Below, piece by piece: positions 35,094 through 48,300 of a stretch of DNA of 64,000 nt (positions are counted from its first letter, which is position 1; every line of letters begins with the position of its first letter). The notes beneath the pieces were generated by a model, which worked only from the letters and a program-made list of their open reading frames with translations, was not told where the DNA came from and ran no database searches. The DNA is from Ganoderma boninense (taxonomy: Eukaryota > Basidiomycota > Agaricomycetes > Polyporales > Polyporaceae), in contig CM035310.1 of NCBI GenBank assembly GCA_002900995.3, positions 2,629,895 through 2,693,894 on the forward strand, read 5' to 3'. Position numbers and translations under genes: made by a program.

Positions 35094-38000
35094 CGCGCGG
35101 CGAGAACCCAAGGCGCTCTATCTATATCGAGGGGACGAGGGCGAGTCGCTGTCAGACATGCGCTGCAGCCTTGAGGACAGAGAGAGAGAGGCAAGGATCG
35201 GAGGGGTGCGAGCGGCCGCCTATGTATATGTACGAGGACGGCCTGTGTCCGAGCACCACGACTCCACGAGCCAACCAACCAAGAATCAGAATCGCGAATT
35301 TCAATCACGATGTGGGGGGGCACTGGGCAGACGAGCTCGGAGTCGAGAGCCAAGGGGGCGGGCGGCCATGCGGTTTCACCTGACAGTGACACTGTGAGGC
35401 AGGGGAGCCCAGATCGCTGTGGGATCTCGGACTGCGAGATCTGTCAGCGGGCGAGAAGTTCTCGCTGGACTATGCCTACTTCATGCACGACAAACAATGA
35501 TGGCCCAAGCGAAAATCTTTGGGCCACTCAACGTAAGTATCCGTCGGTTCCCCGAGGACAAGGACGGAAGAGCAAGTTGGAAGACATGTCAAACGGCTCA
35601 AAATATTCTTCCTGAGCTTCCCTACGGGGAGCAGAGCCTCGCGCTGTACTCGCCGTGTTTAGGGCCCCACTTGGACGAGGGTGGTTCGTGGTTCGGGGCC
35701 CGTGGGGTAGTGAGGCGGTGTTCGGACGCTGCGGCGGCCATGGACGACGACGACCTGTGCACGGGGACATGAACGCGGGAATTTCGGGCACGACCGTTGC
35801 TGTGAAAACCGCCATCGGCCCCCGTTCGTAGCCATTCGTTCGTGCGTTCGTTCGTTCGTTCGTTCGTCGAACCCGTCCGGAAGACCTGTCGGAGCCATTC
35901 GGAATGCCCATAGGAAGATCGTCATCAGAATGGATGCTTAGCCAGATACCGCATGCAGACGGGACTCGAGCGGGATGCGTGGTGGCGCAGGCGTCCTGCC
36001 CCCAGCGAGATCGAGTGGCTCTCGAGATAGCGGTTCTGGCGTGGCCGGTCGCGCTAAGTTGGTTATATCCGGCGGCTTGATATGGGGACACTGCAACAGT
36101 CGCCTCGATCTTGAACTCAATCGTCACAGCATCTCGGGCGCCTATCGAGGAACAGTCGACGGCAAGTCGTGTACTTTCTGGCCTCCTCAAACTCGGCCTT
36201 GGCAAAGCTTTGGAGGGCCCTTGACATTCAGAGTTCCCGGTTACTTCATTAACTGAGACGAGGCCCAGAGGCGGGAACGCGTACCAAGCGCTGGGACATA
36301 GGGCGAGTCGTTCTAGTTGCATCTGTGACATGAGAAAATTCCTCGTGCATGAGTAACGTCGATCCGAAGCTCGCATTTCCCTGGGGCTGTTGAAAAGATG
36401 CGATTCATTTTGCATCAGCAGCGTAGTGTGGTCGTGGAGTTCAGAAGAAATGGCCTTGAATATTTGCTGGGGTGCGTGATGTTGCCGTATGTTTGTCGAA
36501 GCTGGTGTTAAGGCTTCGAGGATCTAACGAGCACTGATGGCACTAGACATCGGACCAGTCGCCGGGCACTAACGGACTACGTGATGAGTCCGTGGGACGA
36601 CATTGACCATATGATGAAACTTACAACACTGCGCTTGGAGCGGTACGCGTTGCTCGTCGGCCCCCGAAGTAAGCTCGTGTTCTTTCACCATGCCCACAAT
36701 CAAGGAAGGATAAGTCCTGGGGGGACGTCATCACGAAAGAAGAGAAGCGTACATGGTAGGCGTCGGCAGGTGGAAGTTGATCATCTTTGGCACTAAGTAA
36801 GTTCATCTGCTAGTAAGTACTAGAGAAAGCACTTGGCAGGAAGCATGTCGGCATCACGGTAAATTTGACGCGCCGGACAGACCGCGTCGGCCCAGGTCAG
36901 CTGGAATTCCAACAGGGAACATTCACCTGTAAGTACAGCTGTCAGTGTTTGCTCGACCCCAGTCAATCGGACCAATCGAGTGTACAATTGCAGTGACAGA
37001 CGTCCCCGAAAAAAATCGCCCAGGTCGGCGAGATAAGTAACTGAGCCGATACTGACAAGATCCCGAGACGTCCAGGGCAGAAGCTTCGGGTCTCAGCACC
37101 GGTACCTCATGAAGATCCTTCGCACGCGAGGCCCGATGCCAATTGCAACAAGATGCGGCCCAAAGGTAGAGTTCCGCGCCGCTATCGTTTGGATGCGCGT
37201 CAGATGGGAGTGGTTTGGGGATGATACTACTGGTCATGTATGGTGGGTCCTCGGTCTCGCGTACCACATCTGGTGGAAAGACTGACGCCCTTCATTCGTG
37301 CGCATTGCGTGAGGAGACGTGCTCCCGCCTGTGTGCTCCAAATGCGACTCGGCATGGGCCATGCCGAACTCCTTGAGGTGGCCGACCATTGGTCGACTCA
37401 GAATCCTAAGTAGATGAGATTTTTCTTCTTCAGAGACGTCTATCGTGGCAAACAGCTGGCAGGGGCAAGGTACAAGAATGCACTTACATCAGCTCAAGCA
37501 CGTATCGTCGGTCCTCGTTCGACCGGAAATCAAACCACGAGAGACTAAGCAAGACTTACGACGACGTCGGTATGCTAGATTGTGCACGTGTGCTAGGCCT
37601 GGGCGGACGGCGTGAAGCTTGGTGGGCAGCAGGAAGTATTGTGCTGTATCCTGCGACAGGTACGTACCGAAGGCGTGACGGGCAGGGCGCAGAATTGTGG
37701 CAAAGAACGTCGAGGAACCAGCAAGATAAGCGACGTTCAACCTCGTTCAACCGATGTGCATCACCCCCAGCGCCCGCCGCCACGCAGACGCCACGGAGGA
37801 CAGTGACTAAATATAGTCTGCAGAGCACGTGCTTGTGACTGATGGCGTCCTGGTTACGGGTGCGTCCAGTTTGAGTCGTGTCCGAATTGCCCGGAATCGT
37901 ACAGCCGTCTCGCTGCCGCCTCGAGCTCCCTCTCTGTCAACCTCCACTGTGCAGCGTGTTCTTGACCTCGGGCTCATCTTCCTCTCCTCTTGATAGCTCT

Positions 38001-40382
38001 TATACTCCAGCCCAATGTCGCATACGTCGGCTCTACTGGTACTACTGGGAGTGGTTTAGCACCATCCGCCCCAACCTGCTGGCAGCAACAAACGGTGGTA
38101 CACGTACAACTCCACAAGGATCACTGTGCCACTGGAACGATCGGTGAGTTAGCAAGCACAGCGAAGCGATCCAGCAGGCAGGGCTCGTCATTACCGGTCG
38201 TGTCGGCTGGGTGTGGGCGAAAAAGCAAACTTGAATGTACGTGATCATCCTTGTCCCTCACAAGTCCGTCGGCGATGCCCGCCAAAGTCAGTCCTCATCG
38301 CGACCTATCCATGGATGCAGGACTTGGCATCCCCCTTCCTATTCCCATCAGCGCGGCTTTCTATTCTCCCCCTCCCTTCCACAACCTCGCAACCCCGCTT
38401 CGTGTAAACCCTCTTCCAATCGGCCATCTATGCAATGTACCGCCACCTGTGTCCATATCGGCGGCAAAGCATTTACGCCCCCGCACCCCGCCCCACGTAG
38501 GTGGTTACGCCACAAATTTAGCCAAGCGCATGCTGCTACCTCAGCCGTTGCGAGCACCGCAGCCTCGCCCAACGGGCCATTCGAACGATGTCGCTCTTCA
38601 TTCATTCCCCTTCTCTCTCTCGCATGTAGATCTACCCCCCTCGGAGCATATCACCACTTTCCAAAGCTGATGGGGGTGCGTACGCAAAACCCCCCAAGAG
38701 CCATGCCTCGTACCGGCATCCGAGTTGCCCCTAGTTGCCCCCCCTCGGCATCTCGACTCAAGTTCACCCAGCGATGGCCGCTACTACCAGCAGCTGCCCC
38801 ACGCCTTCCCGTCGTACATCACCCTCCCATTCCTTGGATATATGCGCGCGCATCTCCGCTGTGTGCTGAATAGAGGTAAGTATCGTCGGGCGTCCACTGA
38901 GGTTCGCAGGGCACTGCAGCGTCGTGACGCGGAGTGCGCGACCGCGGCGACGCAGTCCTTGTGGAGCATTCGGCGCGCTCAAGCTGGTGCACTCTGAACA
39001 CGAGAGAGGTGGGATTTGCAGATCAAGGATATCGCGGAGATGGGCGGACGAGTAGAGCGTGCATATACGAAGCTCAGCCGGTGAGTGTGAATTCCTCGGT
39101 CTCGCCGCCGCACCATCCCGTTGATCATACACGACGAAGTTCTTGTATGCGCCCATATTATGCTGTTTCACCGCTGACATAGCTCTGTATCATGATGCAG
39201 TGAAGGTGGGCGCGCGTATACCGATCCTGGGGTGCAAGCGCGATCGTTGCGCACTTGGTAGATGAGTATCCGTCCCTAATACTGGCACTCCTAGAGCTTA
39301 CAGTCGTACTTAGACACACCGTCGTACCAGCAGCTTCTATGTGCTCTGCGCCGTTGTGGGTTGTAGTAGTCTTCAACAACGTCCCGAAGCGAGCCACGTT
39401 CCTCTGCTTATCTTCGCACTTTAGCTAACTCTACGAATAGAGCTTTGCATCTACGTATACGGCTGTTCTCAAGATTACGACTGCGAGGCGTGATCGCAAC
39501 CCCTCGACAAAGGAGTAACATTCTCGCCGGACAACACCCTTTCTGAGACCGAGTGAGTGTTCAGTCATACGCTTCCCCCATTGCCACCACTGCCAATCAT
39601 CGCGCGCGACAATTGAGTTCCACTTCAACCGTTGTGCCACCCCCCGATTTTATCATGCGCGCAGGAGTATACGTTCGATCTTCGAGATAGCTGTAAAGAG
39701 CTTAGGTCGCCGACCGTTCTAGGGCCTGTTGACGTGACCATGTCCACGACAACCTGAGCCCGATGCTACGTTACTATGGTTCGGGCTTCCCGGGGAACTT
39801 ACCACCGCGGGATTCGCTTCGCTTGGCGACGGGGGTACGTAGTGGTTATTAATGGATGATCTGTGCATGAACGTGGTAACCAATGCCATCCTTCTTACAT
39901 GGCCTTTGGTCCTCGGAGCACCTCGTACACCACCCCGAAAATTCACGAACCTCGTCTCGAACCAAGATGATGTTGGCTGTTCAACAGGTGCTGTTCGTCG
40001 CACTCTTTTTCATGCGCATTACTTACCGAGCCCACGCACGCCACAGGACAGAGCGTAAGTCGTTTACGATTGCTTGCATGCATATGCTGTTGGCTGATCG
40101 TCACTACCGTAGTCCTGTTGATCATACCGCGAAGCCACTGTCGCATATACGTGGGGACAACTTTCGTGTAGCAGCGCCTTGCCGCAACCGTCGGGCCAAT
40201 CTCTGACGTGAATCTATAGGGCACATGTGTCATTGCACATCGAATATATCGTCCAGAACGCCCCGCATACTTATACTTGTCTTCCTTCGCCAGTGCCCTG
40301 TGATCTCCCCATGACGTCCGTGAGGCAGAAGTCTCAGACTCCATCCCTCCCGCCTTCCAGATACGAGTCACCTCACCTGGAC
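35094..40382. other. Gene-poor 5.3 kb between 7TM-C and 7TM-D
   Basis: No supported gene. A minus frame at 35528-36415 is long (295 codons) but compositionally odd and partly made of the microsatellite. Several shorter frames at 37.5-39.2 kb and 39.9-40.2 kb lack homology inside the window or splice logic. It could hold decayed genes, but I cannot name any. Confidence 0.4.
35834..35869. repeat. TTCG tetranucleotide microsatellite
   Basis: About eight to nine near-perfect TTCG units, with one GTTCGTG interruption at the left end. Confidence 0.8.
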
Positions 40383-41810
40383 TCATTCTTTGTGTCCATT
40401 TGCGAGCCCGTCGTCGACGTCGGATCTGGAGTTAACAGCAGTATCGGCCCCCTTAGTTTGCTGGTAAACCTCGAAGCTCGCCCGGTCGCACGTTTTCGAC
40501 ACCGAAACGTTCACCGCCAGCGGCCGCAGTGCATACGGCTCTCCGCGTCCGTGTACCCGTCCCTGCAGCGACGCGAGTGGCGGCGCGCTCGCAGCGTCCG
40601 CTGCCGTGTGCGCCTTCCAGCTCGAGTGTTCGCTCGCGGTCTCGCCGAGGCCGACGCGGATGATGATGAGCGTGAATGTTAAGCCCTAGAGAAATTCAAG
40701 CCCGACCACCGCGTTATCGACCCGCCCGCGTAGGAGGTGGAAGTCAGGAAGAGGGTGCTTACGATGATGGGCTGGAGGGCGTCCAGACAGACGTACTGCG
40801 CGTTGGAGCCGGCGAGGTACGTGGCGAGGAGCGAGATGAGCGCCGCTGAGTAGAGCGCGGCGGACTGGACGATCGTCTCGATGACGCTCCAGCGCTCCCC
40901 CAAGTGGTACTGCTTGACTTTGTAGTTGGACCACATTATGCGCCCCGAGAGGAGGACTGCGGATATGCCGGCGTGAAATCAGCTTCGTGGAGTCGAAAAC
41001 GGTGCCGACAAGATGGAGAGCACCCACTAGTCGCGAGGACGTTGGTCGTCAGGGAGAGCACGAAAAACGATGTTATCCAAGGAACGAGATGGCCCGAAAA
41101 GATGGTCTGGGATGGTCCTCCTAGCCCGACGTTGATTGGAACGCCATAATCCGAGACTACCGCCGGCATCCTGATCAGCCTTCATTCCATGGAGACGAAG
41201 CAAGGCACGCTTAGTGCCTGTACCAAGCAAGAGGGCCAAATGGCGATCCACGGATTGCGGCTATACACAACGTAGAGACGATACGTCTGTGCGGAACATT
41301 CCTTAGCCCAGCGCACTAGAGGATACATGGGATGTTACGGCGTACCACGAAAGCATCGCCGGCCAGGGTCTGAGTGATGTAGATGGCCGATTTTCCGACA
41401 AAGGGCGGGTGATTCAGCTCTTGGAAGTATTCGGCCGTGTCTGCGAGGGTCCCGCCGTGCGTGATATACCCCTCCATCGCCCGTTGGATGTCGAAGGCGA
41501 TATGCTGTCCTCGCCCCGTCAGAATAGCTCCGGGATTTGTCAGAGCATTTGAAAAAATTGGCACTCACGATAACCGCGAGGACGAAGATGGTGGTGCCTG
41601 TGCCCAGAAACCTCTTGTTCAGCTTCGAGCGATCGGAATGCTGGCGGCGGTATGCGAGAATCCATATCAATATTGCGTACAGAACAGTGAAGATACCGAA
41701 CAGAATGGACTCCAAGAACAGCGCGACGAGCTGGAAGGGCGGATAGGGCAGGAGTTGAACCGACGCACCAGAGCCTTTGGCAGGGGAAATGTAGCATAGC
41801 CGTCTGCCAT
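40383..41810 (-). CDS. 7TM-D, seven-transmembrane protein of unknown function
   Basis: ATG 41810, 'MADGYATFPLPKAL' followed by intron 1 (donor GTGCGT). Later exons give 'LVALFLESILFGIFTVLYAI', 'HIAFDIQRAMEGYITHGG', 'KSAIYITQTLAGDAFVV', 'VPWITSFFVLSLTTNVLATS', 'VLLSGRIMWSNYKVKQYH', 'VIETIVQSAALYSAALISLL', 'AQYVCLDALQPII' and 'GLTFTLIIIRVGLGET', with a tail ending at TGA 40383 ('LRPLAVNVSVSKTCDRASFE'). It is the closest paralogue of 7TM-A, sharing the 'FPLPKA' start, intron positions and tail motif. It appears intact. It lies downstream of HET4 on the same strand, about 1.4 kb away. Confidence 0.8.
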
Positions 41811-43226
41811 GGGGGCTTCAGGCTGGAGCAGGGTGCAGAACGTAGGGAGAGACGAGGTAGATAGCGGTTTGTGGCGGTGATCATCTATCGCCGTTTGTGA
41901 GAGAGAAGCTTGTCGCAGGCGCAATAGTGAAAGCTTTTGACATCATCGAGGTAGAAGCGCAGCTGAGAGAACTGCTGACGACGTATCAGACTGGGAACTG
42001 CGGTGAGTGTGAGACTCACGCTGAATCTTCAATGCTATCGGGAAAAAATATCTCAAAGTGGGCTTGAGCAATGAGGCCCGGGAGCAACGTACGTCTTCTC
42101 GTGGAGAGGTCTTAACTTTAAGCAATGTGTAAGAAGGTGAACTTGATGAACGTATTACTCACCTCATACAAGCAGCCATGGCAGATACTACGGCGGAGGG
42201 CATCCATCGCTTGGGGACGCAAATGTTCTGTCAGTGCGACAATGAAGGTGGCGAGGGGGAGAAATGAGGGCGGCTTGAGAATGACGAATCATCGTCAGAC
42301 GTACCATGATCGCGGCGGCGCTCCGTATCCATGCTCGGTCGTCCAATTTTATACTATCCCTCGTGTCCTGCTCGTGCAACGTGCGCGTACCCTTGTGTCA
42401 TACCCTATCTTAGTCTGCTAGATAAGAAGTATGAGCCGAGATCCCAATTCATTGTCAACAGGGTCTGAGAGGTGCAGAGGTGCTCCCGACAAACCTGTAT
42501 AAAATGATGGCCGATACACCCACGGATTCGCCGCGGGGCGTCGTCATGCACCTATTCCAGCCTTGTCATCGAGTTTCGCAGAGGACGTCTGAGAGCTTCT
42601 GAAGTCTTCCCTTCCCACTGGCATCCTAGAGATCAGACAGTAGGCAGGGCGCAGATATACAGCAAAGCAGGACGATAGAGAAGCTGGCCAAATCTTTGAG
42701 AGATCATAGAATGAGACAAGCGGAAGTTCAACCTTCAGAACAGCGGTCAAAGAGGAGATAGGCTGCGCTCAAACATGTACACGGGTCTCGGACACCAGTA
42801 GGTAATTACATGCACGTGACATCTGGACACTCCAGCTGCCGCTCGAGTCGCGACGACGCCGACGACTCGGAGCTCCGAGTCGAGAGACCCGGAACTGGTG
42901 TGAAACAGTCTCGTCGCATATACTTACCTCTGCAGCTTAATATGCTTATTTGCCCTCATGGGCCCGACTGCAGCAGTTCCGAACTAGGCGACCATGGCAG
43001 CCCCTACCTCGATTAGCAGACGCAGTCCACTCGTCGCATGCACCCTTCGGAACCCCCATTCTGTTAGTGCAAGCGAAAGGAGGTAGACAGAGTGCAGAAA
43101 TAATATAGTATATTAGGCTTGTCCTGTACGGATCATCATGGTACGGAGGCAAACAGATGACGGTACAAAATGGTCCAATCCCGCATCGTATTAGACATGT
43201 GAAACAGCCGGCAAGCAGCGGAGCCT
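41811..43226. other. Intergenic region 7TM-D/HET4
   Basis: 1.4 kb. No gene, RNA or repeat recognised. Confidence 0.45.
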
Positions 43227-45327
43227 TTATCCTTGCTCCGTTTGCACTCTACGTAAGCTGTTTGGGTCAGCCAAGGATACGTTGCTCTGGCTTGCCTCCT
43301 GTGCATAGGTGGGAAAAACTTTGTGCTTTGAGAACCTGGGACGCGGCATCTGCTCCGCGATATCACTGATGTGTAGCTTGAGCTGGGAGAACCTTGCGCC
43401 GAGTGAGATGGGACCTGAGGCAGTTTTTGGCCCACGAGAGGCAACAGAACGCGGCGTTACAACCTGGAGGTCATTAACCGACGGAAACAGTGTCGGATAT
43501 CCGCCTTCTCGCAGTATCTCCCCTAAGACATGGCCGTAGGGTTCTAGATGGATCGATAACACAGCGTCTGGCATCTGCGTTGATGGTATGAGAGAGAGCC
43601 GCACCGCCCGATGCTCGTCCCCAAAGACCTTCGAGCGCACTGACCAGGACTCGGAGCTGATGTGATCCTTCTCACAGTCGTGGTCGAATGTGGTAAGTTG
43701 CTCGTGGTCCAATAACACGTCAACCTTCGCCCAAAGCCGCGGAAGCTGATTGGAATGGCGGAGGCTGTATTGGAGTGTGCATGAACCAAGGGAGACATAG
43801 ATACGGGCTGCGCCGTGAAGGAAGAGCTCGAGTACCCGGAGCGCCTCGGTGTTTATGACCTCGTCTACCTCGAACTGCAGGGCGGTGAATCGAGCAATAA
43901 GCCAGCGAGGGACGCGAAAGCGGGATGGTGGATTATACTGGCAGTTGATGCTGAGATTGGGGGTAGTGGAGCTTCGGGAGTCCAAGTCAGAGGGGTTGGG
44001 CACTACGTAAATGGTGCGCCATGACGCTTTGACCGCCTTCCCGTTGAAGGTCAGGTTATAGAGATCAGCCCCAAGGTCGGCCATACGAGCATTGAATCTC
44101 GCAAACCCTGTGGCGGCCTTGGTGTAGACGCAACTTGTGAAATAGCGTGGCCTCTTCGGGTCCATCCCGTGACTATCCCTCGTCAGGAAAAGCCCGATAT
44201 ACCGTCCATGAAGTTGGCATAGTATAACTGCGACGGTGAGCCCATCGGACTCGTAGATAGGAAGCCGGAGTTCAACGCCATAGCTGGTCACTGTTGCTCT
44301 CGGCAGCTCTACTCCGCCGCCGAAGGGACCGGGCGATGATGAATGCTGCAAATTTGTGTCAGTGTACGGAAACACTGAGAGTACATCAAAAACTAACCAA
44401 AGGAGGAGGATATTGCTGCTCAGTGTCTGTCCCTAGATCCGGGATGTACTCAAAGCCGGACATGAGCTCGCGTGGCGAGTCCGTCATTAGGAACTGCCAT
44501 GAACCAGCGACTCGTTCCTGAGGATGAAAGGTAAGGGGGTGGTCCTGTTGGACGCAGTATCCGAACGCGAAGAGGCTCATGTCGGGATTATGCTGCATGA
44601 TCTCGTACTGAAGCCGGATGAACGCCTTCTTTCCCTCGCAGTAGTTCGTCGGCATGCTGACCCCAAACAGACCCATTAAGCAGTACGCCTCATCCTCCAC
44701 CCTCGTCGTCTTGCGGCTGGACGCCCAGGACATGCGAATTGAGACAGACCACTGTGCCGGCGCGACGTCTCCGGTTGAGACCTCAGACGGGACTCGCGTG
44801 ATCTCCTCGAGCAAAGTAGCGAGCTCAGCTCTGTTCCCCAACTCGTTCCATTTGTCGGACAGGAAGATGAGGAAGTCGGGGGCGATGAGCTCCTGAAGCG
44901 TCCACCCGCGCGTGTGCCACCGGCTGTTCCGGAACGCGGACTCGGGTGCGTCCAAGTTGTCGTCGCTAGGAACGTCAGCGAGATACGCGAAGCACACCTC
45001 GGCCTCCTTATACCACCGGAACATGGAGTTGATGGCCTCCGACAGCTCGCTGCTGCTCGTCTTGTCGATGCAGCACGAGTCGATCCACACCCAGCGGTAG
45101 CCGTGCTTCTCGGCGAGGATGCAGCAGTTGCGGATCTTCTGAGAGAGCGCTGGGTCATCGCGTGGATTCGTACCGCTCGCTCTGCATCGCTGGCCGATGG
45201 CCCGGACCTCTTGGAGGGTCTGCTCGTTCCCGATCCAGGTATGCGAGAGGACTGCGTAGCCGCCAATGGCATCGAAGTTCCTGGGGAAGTAGTGCAACTC
45301 GGCGCGGTCTGTGCTGAGTAACCACAT
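43227..45327 (-). CDS. HET-domain protein 4
   Basis: Exons 45327-44398 and 44345-43227, phase 0 (donor GTTAGT, acceptor TTGCAG), 682 aa. Starts MWLLSTDRAEL. HET signatures are 'GGYAVLSHTWIGNEQ', 'YRWVWIDSCCIDKTSSSELS' and 'SRWHTRGWTLQELIAPDF', then 'VEDEAYCLMGLFGVSMPTNY'. Exon 2 has the shared core: 'TSYGVELRLPIYESDGLTVA', 'RYIGLFLTRDSHGMDPKRPR', 'RFRVPRWLIARFTALQFEVD', 'SESWSVRSKVFGDEHRAVRL'. The tail after 'VLGEILREGG' runs about 100 residues ('LGARFSQLKLHISDIAEQMP') and has no match in the other copies. No lesion seen. With HET2 it is the cleanest copy. Confidence 0.9.
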
Positions 45328-48300
45328 GGCGTGGTATCCTACAATCGCGGAATCAGCTCTCTGGAGTAGCAGAAACACCATAAGTGTCTAGCATGACGTA
45401 CCGATTGGTGCAACAGGAAGGACAGAGCGGTAGAAGTCGCGAGTACGAGCAGCGGGTAAGAGAGGGACAAAAGGGCTGAAGTGAGGGAAATTAAAATCGA
45501 CAGTGTGGGCTTGAAAAATGAATGGGAGAGACGATGCTTCGTTTTTAGCAGAAGAATCCGTGATGAGCACGGGCTGCTGTCCACCATGCTTTCTTCCACC
45601 GACGCTCAATCTCCGAGGACTAGAACCGCGCAGCTGGGCCCGATGGACAATGAGGATGACACGGTTGTCCCGGAAAGACCGACTAGTGAGGGTCTGACCA
45701 ATAACAACGAAGTGTGCTGCCAGAAACGAGGTGTCTGAGGAGGCCACTCAATGCATGTGCTCTCTCTGCCGACGTCCACGCCCAATCAGCATCATATCTC
45801 GAATGGGGGCCAAATACCTGGGGACCTGGGAGCCACGGGGATTACGTATCCGAGCACCTCCCTGCAACTATAAATGAACGTTTGACGTCCGGCAGCGATG
45901 CGTCAGAACGGGCGTCTTGAGAAAATGTCTTCTCTGCGGACCCAGGTGAGCCCAAGCGACAGAAACCTGGGTTCCACGGGCAGGTGAGTTGACCAGGATC
46001 GCAAATGGGCATCGAACGAGCGAGGGGGCATTCAGTGCGCACAGAGTTCATACGAGAAGAAGCAAGACATCCCAAACCACCAGGCACTACTTGGCAAGTC
46101 TCCGAGCGTTTCAGCTCGCGCTAGTGGTCGGCGATGCGCCGGGAGACACGTTGTGTCCCCCACGCTCTTGAGAGGCGATGACGAGCGTTTTGTGTGGGGA
46201 TGCAGGCTGCAGCGAAGACAGTCCTTCCCTGAGGTTTCTCGGATAGCGATGCGTATGAGCTGACGTTGCGCTTCCAAACAGCTGCATGAACGCCGAGTAC
46301 TCACCAGAAGCCAATCCACGGATACATGAGCCCAGTCACCTTCACCTCGCCACATCTATCCTCTATCTTTAGACCCAGCGGACTCCTCAATGCCACCGAC
46401 GTCGCGCCCGCACATCATCACGTTCCGCATCTGCGTGCTGGCCTTCCGAAGTCGTTGAAGAGCCTCAGGTGAGACTACTGAACCGCATCGCAGCGTCGCC
46501 TGACCCTCGAGAGTTCCTTAAGGCTTTCCAGGACGGTTCTGTGCGTGTTTCTCACCTCAGGGCGGTCCGAGCTGTTAGAGATTACGCCCATGCAGCCCGG
46601 ACTGGGAGAAAGGCGAGCATCTAATCGCCGAGGACTATTGCACGCACAGGCCGCATGGCATATCGAAAATGCCTCTCTGGCCCAGGTGGTACTGGCATTC
46701 GCGCTTGCAACAGCAAGTTCACAGTTTGCATCAACGCACTTACTACAGAGTACATGGAGATAGCCGACCGGGAGGCGGGCGCAGGGGACCTGGCTGGAAC
46801 CAAGATGAGCACGCGTCGGGCAGTAAATAGTCTCGACGTCCCGTACAGGCGGCAGCTTCGAACTCCCGCCTTCTCTGACTAGAGGGTCTCCATGAAGGAA
46901 CGCTGCCTCTCTGTACACTTGCGGATACCTGGAGAACGTGTCGTGAGGCAGGCTGCACATACGAATGGGCCAGCGAACTCACCATAAATCGAACCTGAGG
47001 GATACAGAAGCATCCTCAGCACCCTCTCTCGACTTCAGTTCCCTTCACCACGCCACCTATGTGGGACACCTCTCAGTCTCCAGTATCGCCCCCCGACGGC
47101 GCACCGAGCACCATTGTAGCTGCAGGTCGTAGTCCGTCGGGAAGCGCGGGAGTCAGAGTAACTGCAGCTGTCAGCCACCATGGAGGATACACTTCTTGCT
47201 GCAATCGATGCAGGAACGAGCCCGTCTAGAGGTTCCGCACATCTGCGTCGTCCGTACGTCAAGACGCAGAACACGATCCCTGCAGTGGCGCGCTGCCCAA
47301 CGAGACCCACGAGTAACAGCCGGGATTCACATGTACAAGCGGAGAAGTGATGGGCCATACACGCGTCGACGAACAACGCGTGTTCAGAGCAGCACGATGG
47401 AGAGCGTGGCGGAGTGGGAGAAATTTGGCAGGTGCTCGGGCGCGAAGGACAGTGCGAACGAAGTACCCACCTATGATGACCCACAAAATCCTCTGTGCAA
47501 GCCTCAGCCTCTTCAGCCTCCCCTGCACCTCCTTCTCGTCCGCTCGTTCCTCTCCCTCGGGAACAGAGCGTCTCCCTGTAGGGTTAGTCCACTCGTGCGG
47601 TCGGGCAGGTGTGTGGTGGAGCTGCCCGGGTGGATTGGCTGGGGCGCGAGTAGACAGACCACTCAGAGGGTCTGGGTGGATGAGCAACTCGGTCGGGTGC
47701 GAGTAGTCCGAGATCGAGGCCTGGAGCGTGATGCATTGATGGACGACACCGAGGACAGGCGGCGGTCGTGCGCGTGCAGCATCCCGACGGCCGTCAACTT
47801 CAACGTCCCAGAATAGATGAATCACACCGGGACAAGCCGAGCAGCTTCGTTGGAAATCTTCCAGTTGGGCTGCATTGAGCGGCGCAGAGCCTCGAAGGAG
47901 CTCGCGGCTTCCTTATTGCTGTCTCCACCTCTTCTGTTCTTCACCTCAACCTCGGGGATGGCAGCACAATCGTCCGCATCTAAGCCTGCATGAAAGCAAA
48001 TAACGTACCATCTGGCGAGCGACAACTGAGTACTGAACTCTTTACGTCGTCCACGTCACCGTGAGCTCGGTGCGTGATAAACTGTTGCTTGCAGGGCGTT
48101 GCATAGGAGAAATGGCCGACAGAGACGCGCGTCGTGCTGGCAGGTGTGGCCAACGATGTCGAAGAGGCCAAGAGGGCGCAGAAGGATCCACAAGCTAAGG
48201 ACCAGGAATACGAGGAGGATAAGAGAGACGCTATGCATAGCCAGCAATGTGTGCGCAAGTGCCCAGGAAGATGAGGGAGTAGGAGATAGGTCGGATCCGG

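Noticed and set aside
35528..36415. 295-codon minus-strand open frame
   Set aside because: Partly built from the TTCG repeat, odd composition, no domain and no splice pattern. Chance open frame.
47259..47825. 188-codon minus-strand frame
   Set aside because: Only a short charged-hydrophobic stretch looks protein-like. It could not be joined to other exons, so it is mentioned only in the region note.
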